The notes under the pieces were generated by a model. The model saw nothing but the letters and a program-made list of their open reading frames with translations. It ran no database searches and was not told the origin of the DNA. A stretch of DNA of 35,830 bases from Lachnospiraceae bacterium (GTDB taxonomy: Bacteria > Bacillota > Clostridia > Lachnospirales > Lachnospiraceae), in NCBI GenBank assembly GCA_022781395.1, contig JALETS010000118.1:1-35830 (forward strand), written 5' to 3'. This document shows positions 24,943 to 33,440 of the stretch, in pieces. The translations under genes and the position numbers were made by a program. Every line of letters begins with the position of its first letter. Positions within the stretch are counted from its first letter, which is position 1.

Positions 24943-25821
24943 ATGAATTATCTGTACGAAAGCGCTGATATCTTAAACTCTCCCTATGAAGCCTTTCTGT
25001 TCGATGCCGCCTATGGGAACTTTCCCATCAGACCACACTGGCATTATTATGTAGAAATTATTTATGTAATAGAAGGAAACGCTTTTATGGAAAGCAATCA
25101 AAAAGAATATTATGTATCTGCCGGGGATCTGATTCTGTTCCATCCCGGAGACATTCATGCTATTTACGCCGCAGATGCCTCTTCCATTAGATGCCTGGTC
25201 CTCAAATTCGATATCAACCGTCTTGTCGTTAAAAGCAGCTATACACCAAAACTGTCTGCCATTCTGCAGTATGCCCGCAAATCCGAGCAGGCCGATATTC
25301 TGTTCCCGGCCCGGCAGATACAGAATCTGCCGATAGAAGACCGCCTTCGCACTTGTATCCGGGAGCTTCAGGACAAAAGCTATGGCTACGATGTCCGAAT
25401 CCACGGGGAAATCAGTTCTCTCCTGATTGAGATGATCCGCATTTGGCAGACAGAAGGACTGCATATTGAGGAGCTTTATTCTGTCTGCTCGGAAGTACAC
25501 AGTTCTCTGCAGAACATCACGGAATATATTGACAGCCACTCCAATGAAATGCTTAAAGTAGAAGACCTTGCTGACATGTGCCACATGAGCTACTCCCATT
25601 TTGCCAAGTGCTTCAAAGAGCTTTATGGACGTTCCTGTAAAGATTACATAGAGCTGATTAAAATAGAAAAAGGGGAAGAACTGCTTCTTTTCACAGATTC
25701 TTCCCTCTCAGAAATCAGCCAGGAAACCGGCTTCTCGGACTGCAGCCACTTCATCAAAACCTTCCGTAAATGGAAAAACATCACTCCCGGGCAGTTCCGG
25801 TTACAGCAGCGCAGGCAATGA
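24943..25821 (+). CDS. AraC-family transcriptional regulator, cupin type
   Basis: Regulator of 292 residues. Residues 15-90 form an AraC-binding cupin with the motif RPHWHYYVEIIYVIEG and a second box GDLILFHPGDIHAI. The C-terminal 100 residues are a double helix-turn-helix, with SEISQETGFSDCSHFIKTFRKWKNITPGQFR. ATG at 24943 follows AGAAAGG by about 8 bases; an ATG at 24925 in frame has no ribosome site. TATAAT at 24882-24887 may be its -10. It is divergent from the GH113 gene, which it probably controls. Confidence 0.9.
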   Translation: MNYLYESADILNSPYEAFLFDAAYGNFPIRPHWHYYVEIIYVIEGNAFMESNQKEYYVSAGDLILFHPGDIHAIYAADASSIRCLVLKFDINRLVVKSSYTPKLSAILQYARKSEQADILFPARQIQNLPIEDRLRTCIRELQDKSYGYDVRIHGEISSLLIEMIRIWQTEGLHIEELYSVCSEVHSSLQNITEYIDSHSNEMLKVEDLADMCHMSYSHFAKCFKELYGRSCKDYIELIKIEKGEELLLFTDSSLSEISQETGFSDCSHFIKTFRKWKNITPGQFRLQQRRQ

Positions 25822-25833
25822 TTTATAAAATTG

Positions 25834-27606
25834 TTATGCCGAAAACTGTGCCATATAGAGCTGATAATAGATACCTCTCTTCGCCATCAGTTCCACCGCA
25901 TTTCCTTCTTCCACGATCTTACCGTCATCAACAACAAAGATACGGTCTGCCTTCTGAATCGTAGACAGTCTGTGTGCAATAACAAAGGAGGTTCTGCCTG
26001 CAAGCAGATGCTCGATACCACTCTGCACCAGAAGCTCTGTCTTCGTGTCAATACTGGAGGTTGCCTCATCCAGTATCAGGATCTTGGGATCGGACACCAT
26101 TGTTCTGGCAAATGCCAGAAGCTGCCTTTGTCCGATAGAAAGTCCACCACCACGCTCTGAAAGCACTGTATCATAGCCTCTCGGCAGTTTCATGATAAAA
26201 TCATGGGCATTGACTGCCTTAGCCGCTGCAATAATCTCATCCTCTGTGGCGTCCAGCTTACCATAACGGATATTGTCTCTGATCGTACCGGAAAAGAGGA
26301 AATTGTCCTGTGTCATGATACCCATCTGCCTGCGCAGGCTCTCGATCGACACATCCTTCACATCATATCCGTCAATCTTCACGGTTCCGCCCTGTACATC
26401 ATAGAAACGGCTGATCAGATTGACGATGGTAGATTTTCCTGCACCGGTAGGTCCTACCAGAGCAATGGTCTCTCCCGGCTTGATCGTAAAGCTCACATCA
26501 TCCAGCACTTTTACCTTATCATCATAAGAGAAATCCACATGTTCAAAGGTTACTTCTCCCGTAATCTCAGGCATTTCCTTCACACCCTCTGCATCCGTGA
26601 TGGCAGGCGGGGTGTCCATAATCTCAAAGATTCTCTCTGCTCCCGCAATATTAGTCACCAGCTGGTTATAGAAGTTGCTGATATTGTGTATGGGCTGCCA
26701 GAACATATTCAGGTAAGTTCCGAAAGCAATGAATACACCTAACGATACCTGATCCACACCCAGAATAACAATTCCTGTGAAGTATAACAGAATGCAGCCA
26801 AGTCCCCAGGACAGATCAATGACCGAACCAAAAGCATCGCTCATACGCACTGCACTGCCAAAAGATTCCCTGTGCTCCTGCAGCAATGTATCAAAGGTCT
26901 TCTCAGTCTCTTCCTGCGCATGAAAGCTGTGTATGATACGCATCCCCGCCATATCTTCATGGAGAAAAGCATTCAGATTGGCTGCTTTCTTACGGAAGAT
27001 CTGCCAACGTGGGTGAGCCTTATATTCGATATAGAAAGTTGCCAATGCCATAAACGGGATGGTCAGCATCGAAGCCAATGCCAGTTTCGGGTTTTTCCAG
27101 ATCATAATAACCACAACCGCAATAACCGTAAGTCCATCCGGGATCAGTGTTGTTACACAGTTTGACAATACATCCTTCAGGGAATTGATATCCCCAATAA
27201 TACGGGACAAAATCTTACCCGTTGGTCTGCTGTCAAAGAAATGGAAATCCAGCTTCTGAATATGCGTATACAATTCCTGTCTGATCGTCAGTAGAATCCG
27301 GTTGCACACCTTCGCCATAATATACATCCGTATTTTTACGGTAACAACCAATGCCAGATTGAGGATAAGAGCGATACCCAACAGCTTATACAAACCATTC
27401 CAATCCTTTATGGCAATGTGATCATCTATCGCCGCTTCCATAATAAGTGGATTTACCAGACTGACCGTTACTCCATAGCCCATGATCAGAAGCACAAGTA
27501 AAATCTGTCCTTTATAAGCAAAAAGATACGAAAACAGCCTCTTTAAGGTCTGCAGCTTGCTTCTCTCTATGCTCTGTTCATCTTCTTTATACGAATTGAC
27601 TGCCAT
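25834..27606 (-). CDS. Heterodimeric ABC exporter, catalytic-site subunit
   Basis: Half-transporter of 590 residues with a six-helix membrane domain (about 30-320) and C-terminal ATPase. Walker A GPTGAGKST, Walker B ILILDEATSSID with the catalytic Glu, and H-loop IAHRLSTI are intact, but its signature is LSIGQ in place of LSGGQ. Its partner has the opposite defect, so the pair should form one working and one degenerate ATP site, as in BmrCD, LmrCD and TM287/288. ATG at 27606 follows GGAGGG and overlaps the partner gene by 20 bases. Multidrug or peptide export are the likely roles. Convergent with the AraC gene, 12 bases from its stop. Confidence 0.92.
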   Translation of the reverse strand: MAVNSYKEDEQSIERSKLQTLKRLFSYLFAYKGQILLVLLIMGYGVTVSLVNPLIMEAAIDDHIAIKDWNGLYKLLGIALILNLALVVTVKIRMYIMAKVCNRILLTIRQELYTHIQKLDFHFFDSRPTGKILSRIIGDINSLKDVLSNCVTTLIPDGLTVIAVVVIMIWKNPKLALASMLTIPFMALATFYIEYKAHPRWQIFRKKAANLNAFLHEDMAGMRIIHSFHAQEETEKTFDTLLQEHRESFGSAVRMSDAFGSVIDLSWGLGCILLYFTGIVILGVDQVSLGVFIAFGTYLNMFWQPIHNISNFYNQLVTNIAGAERIFEIMDTPPAITDAEGVKEMPEITGEVTFEHVDFSYDDKVKVLDDVSFTIKPGETIALVGPTGAGKSTIVNLISRFYDVQGGTVKIDGYDVKDVSIESLRRQMGIMTQDNFLFSGTIRDNIRYGKLDATEDEIIAAAKAVNAHDFIMKLPRGYDTVLSERGGGLSIGQRQLLAFARTMVSDPKILILDEATSSIDTKTELLVQSGIEHLLAGRTSFVIAHRLSTIQKADRIFVVDDGKIVEEGNAVELMAKRGIYYQLYMAQFSA

Positions 27607-29392
27607 CAGCTATCCCTCCTTTCACTTGACTCACAGAGTCATTACTTCTCATTTCTCCGTTTTCCGGCACCGTATCCATAGCACTTCCATACTGAGACTG
27701 ATAAGTCTCATAGTACAGACCGCCTTTAGCAAGCAATTCCTCATGGGTTCCCCGCTCTGCAATAGCGCCGTTTTCCAATACGATAATCTCATCTGCATTT
27801 CTGACTGCACTGATTCTATGTGCGATGATGATTTTGGTCGTATGCTCCAGCGTCTTTAATGTCTCCTGAATCAGATGCTCCGTCTCCATATCAAGAGCTG
27901 ACGTGGAATCATCCAGCACAAGGATCGGATCTCTCTTAGCCAGGGCACGGGCAATGCTGATACGCTGTTTCTGTCCGCCGGACAGACCCACGCCTCTCTC
28001 TCCAATTACCGTGTCATACTGCTCCTCCATCCGCTCGATAAATCCACTGGCCTGGGCATCTGTAGAGGCTTTCCTTACGGTTTTAAAGTCTATGTAATCC
28101 TTTTTACCCAGCTTGATATTCTCATTGATAGTCTCCGAAAACAGGAATACATCCTGCATCACGTAGCTGACACTGGTACGGAGCTGCTCTAAGGACAACT
28201 CCTTTACATCCACATCATCCAGATAGATAGCACCGTCCGTGGCATCATACATACGCTGCAATAACTGTACAATGGAAGTCTTACCGGCCCCGGTAGTTCC
28301 CATAATACCCAGCGTATGTCCTGCCTCTACCGTAAAAGAAATGTCATGCAGGATTTCATGCAGATCCGCCTTGTGGAAAGACACATGGTCAAAGCATATC
28401 CTTCCCCGAACCTTATCGAGTCTGACAGGCTCTTCTTTCTCCACAACGCTCGGCTGCTCCCGATAAATCAGCTTAATCTTTTTATTGGATGCTACCGCGG
28501 AAGAGAAGCTGTTGGTCAGCCACCCCAGCATCTCCATAGGCCACACAATATTCGTGGAATATTCTACGAAAGCCGTCATCTGTCCCAATGTCATCTCACC
28601 GTCAATTACAAACTTACCACCGACTAATATAGTCAACAATGGCAGAACTTTTGTCACGACTGAAAACATCGGATAGTATTTCACAAAAACAGCAGACTGC
28701 TCCATATTCAGATCATAATATTTCTGGTTGTGAGACAGGAATTTTCCTATCTCATATTTTTCCCTGGCAAAAGCCTTAACGGTACGGACTCCTGCCAGAT
28801 TCTCCTCTGCCACTGTGTTAAGTGCTGCATTTTCCTCACTGATCTCCTCATAGACCTGCCCCAGCTTCCGCTCCATGATCACAGCAATGGAACCGCACAG
28901 AATCATGGCCAGAGTAGGAATCAATGCCAATTTCCAGTTCAGCATATACATACACACCAGAATGATGACCGTATGGTAAGCCACTTCTATCAGAAGCATG
29001 CTCACATATCCAAGCGCATCCCATATCCTGTCAATATCCTCCTTGATGCGGGCCATCAGTTCTCCCGTATTGGTCCGGTCAAAGAAATCTGCGCTCAGAC
29101 TCTGCACATGACGGAACAGATCCCGTCTCATATTGCCTGATATCCTGGAACCGTTGATATCGAAGGTATATTCCTTGATATACTGGAAAATACATCTTCC
29201 AAGTCCAATCCCCAGAAACCCCAGTAACAAATACTTCAATTCTCCGATATTACCGCCTACGATAACATCATCCACCACATGCGCTGTAAGCCGCGGCGCC
29301 AGCATATCCAGCGTGACCGCAATAAAAAGTGACAACAGCGCCAACAAATAGGACCATTTATATTCCCATATGTAACTTGATAATTTTTTCAC
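27587..29392 (-). CDS. Heterodimeric ABC exporter, degenerate-site subunit
   Basis: Half-transporter of 601 residues, first of the overlapping pair. Six membrane helices (about 10-310) are followed by an ATPase with Walker A GTTGAGKTS, a canonical signature LSGGQKQRISIAR and H-loop IAHRISAV. Walker B ends ILVLDDSTSALD, with Asp where the catalytic Glu should be, the hallmark of the degenerate partner. The GTG start at 29392 has AAGGGGGAAA upstream and no ATG nearby. It lies 172 bases after a 33-codon ORF, with two hairpins in the gap, so expression may be controlled by attenuation. Confidence 0.92.
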   Translation of the reverse strand: MKKLSSYIWEYKWSYLLALLSLFIAVTLDMLAPRLTAHVVDDVIVGGNIGELKYLLLGFLGIGLGRCIFQYIKEYTFDINGSRISGNMRRDLFRHVQSLSADFFDRTNTGELMARIKEDIDRIWDALGYVSMLLIEVAYHTVIILVCMYMLNWKLALIPTLAMILCGSIAVIMERKLGQVYEEISEENAALNTVAEENLAGVRTVKAFAREKYEIGKFLSHNQKYYDLNMEQSAVFVKYYPMFSVVTKVLPLLTILVGGKFVIDGEMTLGQMTAFVEYSTNIVWPMEMLGWLTNSFSSAVASNKKIKLIYREQPSVVEKEEPVRLDKVRGRICFDHVSFHKADLHEILHDISFTVEAGHTLGIMGTTGAGKTSIVQLLQRMYDATDGAIYLDDVDVKELSLEQLRTSVSYVMQDVFLFSETINENIKLGKKDYIDFKTVRKASTDAQASGFIERMEEQYDTVIGERGVGLSGGQKQRISIARALAKRDPILVLDDSTSALDMETEHLIQETLKTLEHTTKIIIAHRISAVRNADEIIVLENGAIAERGTHEELLAKGGLYYETYQSQYGSAMDTVPENGEMRSNDSVSQVKGGIADGSQFV

Positions 29393-29443
29393 ACCTATTT
29401 CCCCCTTATAACTCCACAGATGTTATGCAGCTTCTTCTCTCAC

Positions 29444-29466
29444 ATAAGCAGCCTCGAATTGCTTAT
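29444..29466. other. Second hairpin in the ABC exporter leader
   Basis: ATAAGCA (29444-29450) pairs with TGCTTAT (29460-29466) across a 9-base loop, between the larger hairpin and the exporter start codon. It may help shape the leader RNA; the stem is short. Confidence 0.35.
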
Positions 29467-29477
29467 ACACGCAGAAA

Positions 29478-29516
29478 GGCTGTGGTAACATAACCTTACG
29501 GTTTATTACCACAGCC
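29478..29516 (-). terminator. Possible attenuator hairpin before the ABC exporter genes
   Basis: A perfect 11-bp stem, GGCTGTGGTAA with TTACCACAGCC, encloses a further AACC/GGTT stem with loop GTAA. On the minus strand it is followed by TTTCTGCG, a weak U-tail. It lies 48 bases after the stop of the 33-codon ORF and 86 bases before the exporter start codon, the position of a conditional terminator. Confidence 0.55.
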
Positions 29517-29564
29517 CTAAAAAGCCTTGCATAAATATTGATTGAATCAGTCTATAATACTCCC

Positions 29565-29666
29565 CTAATCCAGTCCTCTATCTGCGGAGGTAATCTCACG
29601 TAATGTGCCAATGTTTAATTGATTGTTATTAATGTTCAGATTAAAGTTTAAATGCTTATTAAACAT
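29565..29666 (-). CDS. 33-residue Asn-rich leader or signal peptide
   Basis: Short ORF with an ideal ribosome site, AAGGAGGT six bases before ATG at 29666, and a consensus promoter about 45 bases further up, so it is very likely translated. The peptide starts MFNKHLNFNLNINNNQLNI, with eight Asn in the first 18 residues in an alternating polar/hydrophobic pattern, and ends in a charged tail (REITSADRGLD). It has no Cys, no signal peptide and no membrane segment. I do not recognise it. Codons 25-27 (ATT ACC TCC) are exactly complementary to its own ribosome site. The downstream hairpin and ABC exporter pair suggest a regulatory leader like BmrB; an exported peptide is the alternative. Confidence 0.6.
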   Translation of the reverse strand: MFNKHLNFNLNINNNQLNIGTLREITSADRGLD

Positions 29667-29710
29667 ATTATTACCTCCTTCCTGAAATGTATGCCGAACC
29701 ACATGTCGCT

Positions 29711-29739
29711 ATCATAATACAGAAGAATATATCTGTCAA
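29711..29739 (-). promoter_or_regulatory. Consensus sigma-A promoter of the leader ORF and ABC exporter
   Basis: On the minus strand TTGACA (29734-29739) and TATGAT (29711-29716) are 17 bases apart. Transcription would start near 29704, giving a leader of about 310 bases before the first exporter gene. Confidence 0.75.
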
Positions 29740-29759
29740 TCTCTTTTTGGAAATTTTTG

Positions 29760-30470
29760 CTACTCTCCGAGATATGCCTTCTTCACTGCCTCATTATTTA
29801 ACAGTTCCTTCGCGTCACCGGATAATGAGATATTGCCTGTTTCCAAGACATATGCCCGGTCTGCAATAGACAAAGCTTTTTTAGCGTTCTGTTCTACCAG
29901 AAGCACAGTCGTGCCGGACTGGCTTACCTTCTTGATAATATCAAAGATCTCATTTACGAAAATAGGTGACAAACCCATAGACGGCTCATCCATCAGAATG
30001 ATACCGGGCTGGCTCATCAGCGCACGTCCCATGGCAAGCATCTGCTGCTCACCACCGCTTAAGGTTCCTGCCATCTGTGTCTTACGTTCTTCCAGTCTCG
30101 GAAATCTCTCATATACCATCTGCAGATTCTCACGAATCTCATCTTTATCTTTTCTTGTATAGGCACCCATCAGCAGATTATCATAGACTGATAACTGAGC
30201 GAACACACGCCTGCCTTCCGGCACATGCGCCATACCCATGGGTACAATCTTATATCCCGGCGTCTTTGTTATATCTTTACCCTCAAAGATAATACTGCCA
30301 CTGGTTGGCTTGATCAGTCCTGTAATAGTATGCAGCGTGGTCGTCTTACCGGCACCGTTTGCACCGATCAGTGCGATAACCTCACCCTGATTTACTTCAA
30401 AGCTGATGCCTTTGATTGCCTCTATTACACCATAATGAACATGGAGATCTTTTACCTCTAACATTGCCAT
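29760..30470 (-). CDS. livF: Branched-chain amino acid ABC importer ATPase LivF
   Basis: Cytoplasmic ATPase of 236 residues. Walker A GANGAGKTT, signature LSGGEQQMLAMGRALM, Walker B IILMDEPSMGLSP and H-loop VEQNAKKAL are all present; EQN in the H-loop region and the length of about 235 mark LivF rather than LivG. ATG at 30470 has AAAGGCAGG upstream; an in-frame TTG or ATG further up lacks one. Last gene of the livJHMGF operon. The importer may serve leucine, isoleucine and valine, or another hydrophobic amino acid or amide; sequence alone does not decide. Confidence 0.92.
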   Translation of the reverse strand: MAMLEVKDLHVHYGVIEAIKGISFEVNQGEVIALIGANGAGKTTTLHTITGLIKPTSGSIIFEGKDITKTPGYKIVPMGMAHVPEGRRVFAQLSVYDNLLMGAYTRKDKDEIRENLQMVYERFPRLEERKTQMAGTLSGGEQQMLAMGRALMSQPGIILMDEPSMGLSPIFVNEIFDIIKKVSQSGTTVLLVEQNAKKALSIADRAYVLETGNISLSGDAKELLNNEAVKKAYLGE

Positions 30471-30514
30471 ACTAATATCCTGCCTTTCTTGTACTGACTG
30501 CAATCCCCCTGTGA

Positions 30515-31273
30515 TTACTCACCAAGATATGCGGTAATAACTTCCGGATTGTTCAATACCTCCTGGGTATCTCCCTGGGCCAGCACCTCACCGAAATTCA
30601 ATACCGTCAGTTTTTCACAAATACCGGAAACCAGCTTCATATCATGCTCAATCAGCAGGATCGTCATATCAAAATGGTTTCTCACAAACTGAATCGTATT
30701 CATCAGTTCCTTTGTCTCATTGGGATTCATACCGGCTGCAGGCTCATCTAACAGCAGAAGCTTCGGGCTTGTTGCCATAGCTCTTGCTATTTCCAGTTTT
30801 CTCTGCTGTCCGTAAGGAAGATTTTCTGCCTTATATTCGGCAAACTCCTCTAATCCGAACACCTTCAGAAGCTCCATAGCCTTCTCATTCATTTCCTTCT
30901 CTACCTTGTAATAACGAGGCAGCCTTAAAACGCCCTCCAAAGTGGAATACGAATGGTGGTTATGTAAACCAACTTTTACATTATCCAAAACCGTCATATC
31001 GCCAAACAAACGGATATTCTGAAAAGTTCTGGCAATTCCGGCTTTACAGATATCAATGGTTTTCTTACCGGTCACGTTAACGCCGTCTAAAATGATAGCT
31101 CCCTCATCCGGCTGATACACTCCGGTCAGCAGATTAAAAACCGTTGTTTTTCCGGCACCGTTCGGCCCTATCAGACCATACAACTGTCCCTTTTCTATTG
31201 TAACATTAAATGCATTTACCGCTCTCAAGCCACCAAAGGAGATTCCTAAATTCTTAACCTCTAATAATGCCAT
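30515..31273 (-). CDS. livG: Branched-chain amino acid ABC importer ATPase LivG
   Basis: Cytoplasmic ATPase of 252 residues. Walker A GPNGAGKTT, the LivG-specific GIARTFQNIRLFGDMTVLDNV segment, signature LPYGQQRKLEIARAMA in the variant typical of LivG, Walker B LLLLDEPAAGMNP and H-loop IEHDMKLV are visible. ATG at 31273 lies 2 bases after the livM stop, and its ribosome site GGAGG is inside the end of livM, so translation is coupled. The 44-base gap to livF carries only livF's ribosome site. Confidence 0.94.
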   Translation of the reverse strand: MALLEVKNLGISFGGLRAVNAFNVTIEKGQLYGLIGPNGAGKTTVFNLLTGVYQPDEGAIILDGVNVTGKKTIDICKAGIARTFQNIRLFGDMTVLDNVKVGLHNHHSYSTLEGVLRLPRYYKVEKEMNEKAMELLKVFGLEEFAEYKAENLPYGQQRKLEIARAMATSPKLLLLDEPAAGMNPNETKELMNTIQFVRNHFDMTILLIEHDMKLVSGICEKLTVLNFGEVLAQGDTQEVLNNPEVITAYLGE

Positions 31274-31275
31274 CT

Positions 31276-32337
31276 TTATGCCTCCTTTTCTGCCTTCTTA
31301 TTACCGAGAAAGCGCTGTGCCAAACGTTTTCTGAAAAAGATCGCATTAGGACTCCAGTTGAAGATCATCATCACGATCAAAACAATGGCGTAAATCAGCA
31401 TACGGTAATCACTTAAGCCTCTTAATACCTCCGGTAATAACGTCAGAAGCACTGCCGCAATAATAGAGCCGCGGATATTACCGATACCGCCCAACACCAC
31501 GAATACCAGTATCATTATGGACATATTATATCCAAAGTTCTTTGGCAATGCATTTAAAGTTGACAGGTTATGTGCATAGAGTACACCTGCCACACCTGCC
31601 AGAGAAGCAGATACGGTAAAGGCAATCAATTTATATTTAGTTATATTGATTCCTACAGACTCGGCAGCAATACGGTTATCACGGATAGACATAACTGCAC
31701 GTCCCGTTCTGGAATTAATGAAGTTAAGTACAATAAAAAGCGTTACCAGAATCAGAATCACACCAACTGTGAAATTGGAATCATGAGGTGTGCCCGTAAC
31801 ACCCTGTGCTCCCTTAATCAACATCAACCCATCAGGCTCCATATTCAGGGACATTGCATCCTTCATGGAAAAATGAATGCCGTTGCTGTCCACACCAAGA
31901 TATAAAGCATTGATAATATTCTTAATAATCTCTCCAAAAGCCAGTGTTACGATCGCTAAATAGTCACCGCGAAGCCGCAGTACCGGAATGCCAACCAGAA
32001 ATCCAACCAATGCCGCTGCCGCTGCACCAATAAGGATCGCAATAAAAAATCGCAATCCACCGGGTAAAGCATCCTTAAATGCAAGAGAAAAAACTGCGCT
32101 GGTAAAAGCACCGACACACATAAACCCTGCATGTCCCAGACTCAGCTCGCCCAGAATACCAACGGTAAGATTCAGGGCAATCGCTACGATTACATATGTA
32201 CAAAAGGGAACCAAAAGTCCCTGCACCAGACTGGATACGTGTCCGGTAGCTACCAGAATCTGTACAATAATATATGCTAAGATCACCATACCATAGGTAA
32301 TCAGATTATTCTTCGTTGTTTTACTTAATTTCTTCAT
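31276..32337 (-). CDS. livM: Branched-chain amino acid ABC importer permease LivM
   Basis: Membrane permease of 353 residues with about ten helices. Family marks are LGELSLGHAGFMCVGAF near residue 63 and the cytoplasmic ATPase-docking segment SIRDNRIAAESVGINITKYK. ATG at 32337 follows GGAGG by 5 bases. It follows livH after 26 bases. With LivH it makes the heterodimeric channel. Confidence 0.94.
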   Translation of the reverse strand: MKKLSKTTKNNLITYGMVILAYIIVQILVATGHVSSLVQGLLVPFCTYVIVAIALNLTVGILGELSLGHAGFMCVGAFTSAVFSLAFKDALPGGLRFFIAILIGAAAAALVGFLVGIPVLRLRGDYLAIVTLAFGEIIKNIINALYLGVDSNGIHFSMKDAMSLNMEPDGLMLIKGAQGVTGTPHDSNFTVGVILILVTLFIVLNFINSRTGRAVMSIRDNRIAAESVGINITKYKLIAFTVSASLAGVAGVLYAHNLSTLNALPKNFGYNMSIMILVFVVLGGIGNIRGSIIAAVLLTLLPEVLRGLSDYRMLIYAIVLIVMMIFNWSPNAIFFRKRLAQRFLGNKKAEKEA

Positions 32338-32363
32338 AGTATCCTCCAGCCTTTCCTCAAATC

Positions 32364-33245
32364 TTATACCTTCTCCTGAATCTTTTTACCCAGAAGTCCG
32401 GTAGGCTTCACCAGAAGCACAATAATCAGAATACCGAATACAATCGCATCCGCTAACTGGGAAGAAATATAAGCCTTACTTAAATTCTCAATGACACCCA
32501 GTAGGATGCCACCGATAAAAGCACCGGGAATAGAACCTATCCCCCCGAATACTGCTGCCACGAAAGCCTTAATACCGGGCATTGAACCGGTGTAAGGAGT
32601 TAAAGACGGGTAAGCGGAGCACAGAAGCACACCTGCTATGGCTGCCAGCGCAGAACCGATTGCAAAGGTAACGGCAATCGTACCGTTCACATTGATACCC
32701 ATCAGTTGGGCAGCACCCTTATCCTCAGATACCGCCGTCATGGCACGTCCGATTTTAGTCTTTTTCACAAATAAGGTAAGACCCACCATAATAATGATGC
32801 TGACGACCACTGTTACAATCGTCACACTCTTGATAACCAACTGTCCGTCAAACAATTCCAGATTCGGCAAGGTTACCACATTCGTAAATGCCTTTGTATC
32901 CGAACCAAATACTAACAACGCTATATTTTGTAAAAAGTAGCTGACACCAATCGCTGTGATTAAAACAGCCAGAGGAGAAGCCCCACGAAGCGGCTTGTAT
33001 GCCACTCGTTCGATGGTTACGCCCAGCACTGTACACACTGCCATGGAAATCACAATCGCAAGAAGTGGATTCAGTCCCATACTGCTGACGGTAACAAATA
33101 CCACGTATCCTCCAATCATAATGACATCACCATGGGCAAAATTAAGCATCTTGGCAATACCGTAGACCATTGTATATCCAAGCGCAATCAGTGCATAAAC
33201 GCTTCCCAAACTTATTCCGTTGATCAAATGGGCTATAAAACTCAT
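32364..33245 (-). CDS. livH: Branched-chain amino acid ABC importer permease LivH
   Basis: Membrane permease of 293 residues with about eight helices. LGYTMVYGIAKMLNFAHGD near residue 25 and the docking loop MTAVSEDKGAAQLMGINV are LivH signatures. ATG at 33245 is chosen because GGAGGG lies about 6 bases upstream; an in-frame start at 33269 lies before it. A 195-base gap with two hairpins separates it from livJ. Confidence 0.93.
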   Translation of the reverse strand: MSFIAHLINGISLGSVYALIALGYTMVYGIAKMLNFAHGDVIMIGGYVVFVTVSSMGLNPLLAIVISMAVCTVLGVTIERVAYKPLRGASPLAVLITAIGVSYFLQNIALLVFGSDTKAFTNVVTLPNLELFDGQLVIKSVTIVTVVVSIIIMVGLTLFVKKTKIGRAMTAVSEDKGAAQLMGINVNGTIAVTFAIGSALAAIAGVLLCSAYPSLTPYTGSMPGIKAFVAAVFGGIGSIPGAFIGGILLGVIENLSKAYISSQLADAIVFGILIIVLLVKPTGLLGKKIQEKV

Positions 33246-33303
33246 ACTATCCCTCCATGTCAGAACCAATTACTGCATTGACTTATCTTAATATCATATT
33301 TCA

Positions 33304-33382
33304 CAGCATGGGAAGAACGCAGTATCTGCATTCCCCAAAAATTTCAGCATGGGAAGAACGCAGTATCTGCGTTCTTCCATGC
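33304..33382. repeat. 30-bp direct repeat, second copy forming a long hairpin
   Basis: Two 30-base copies beginning CAGCATGGGAAGAACGCAG, at 33304-33333 and 33345-33374, differ at one base. The second copy extends into an inverted repeat, GCATGGGAAGAACGCA (33347-33362) with its complement at 33368-33382, one G bulged. The first copy lacks the full partner arm. It looks like a local duplication in the livJ-livH spacer. Confidence 0.7.
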
Positions 33383-33389
33383 AAAACTT

Positions 33390-33430
33390 AGATTTTCTTA
33401 GGCGATGTTCTGTATCGCCTTAGAAAATCT
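33390..33430. terminator. Strong hairpin after livJ
   Basis: A 17-bp stem with one mismatch (33390-33406 with 33414-33430, 7-base loop) begins 10 bases after the livJ stop. In the livJ direction it is followed by AAGTTTTG, giving a short U-tail. Partial termination here would make binding protein in excess over the permeases; read-through is needed because livH has no clear promoter of its own. Confidence 0.65.
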
Positions 33431-33440
33431 TTTTGCATTT

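Noticed and set aside
24973-25599. Open frame of 208 codons on the minus strand
   Set aside because: Antisense to the cupin-type AraC gene, whose protein is clearly conserved; no ribosome site.
27587-29666. Bacteriocin or RiPP cluster built on the 33-codon ORF and the ABC pair
   Set aside because: No modifying enzyme, no C39 peptidase domain on either exporter, no Gly-Gly leader and no Cys in the peptide; a leader-peptide role fits better.
33304-33382. Repeats considered as a CRISPR or insertion-sequence end
   Set aside because: Only two copies with an 11-base gap, no spacers, no transposase or cas gene nearby.
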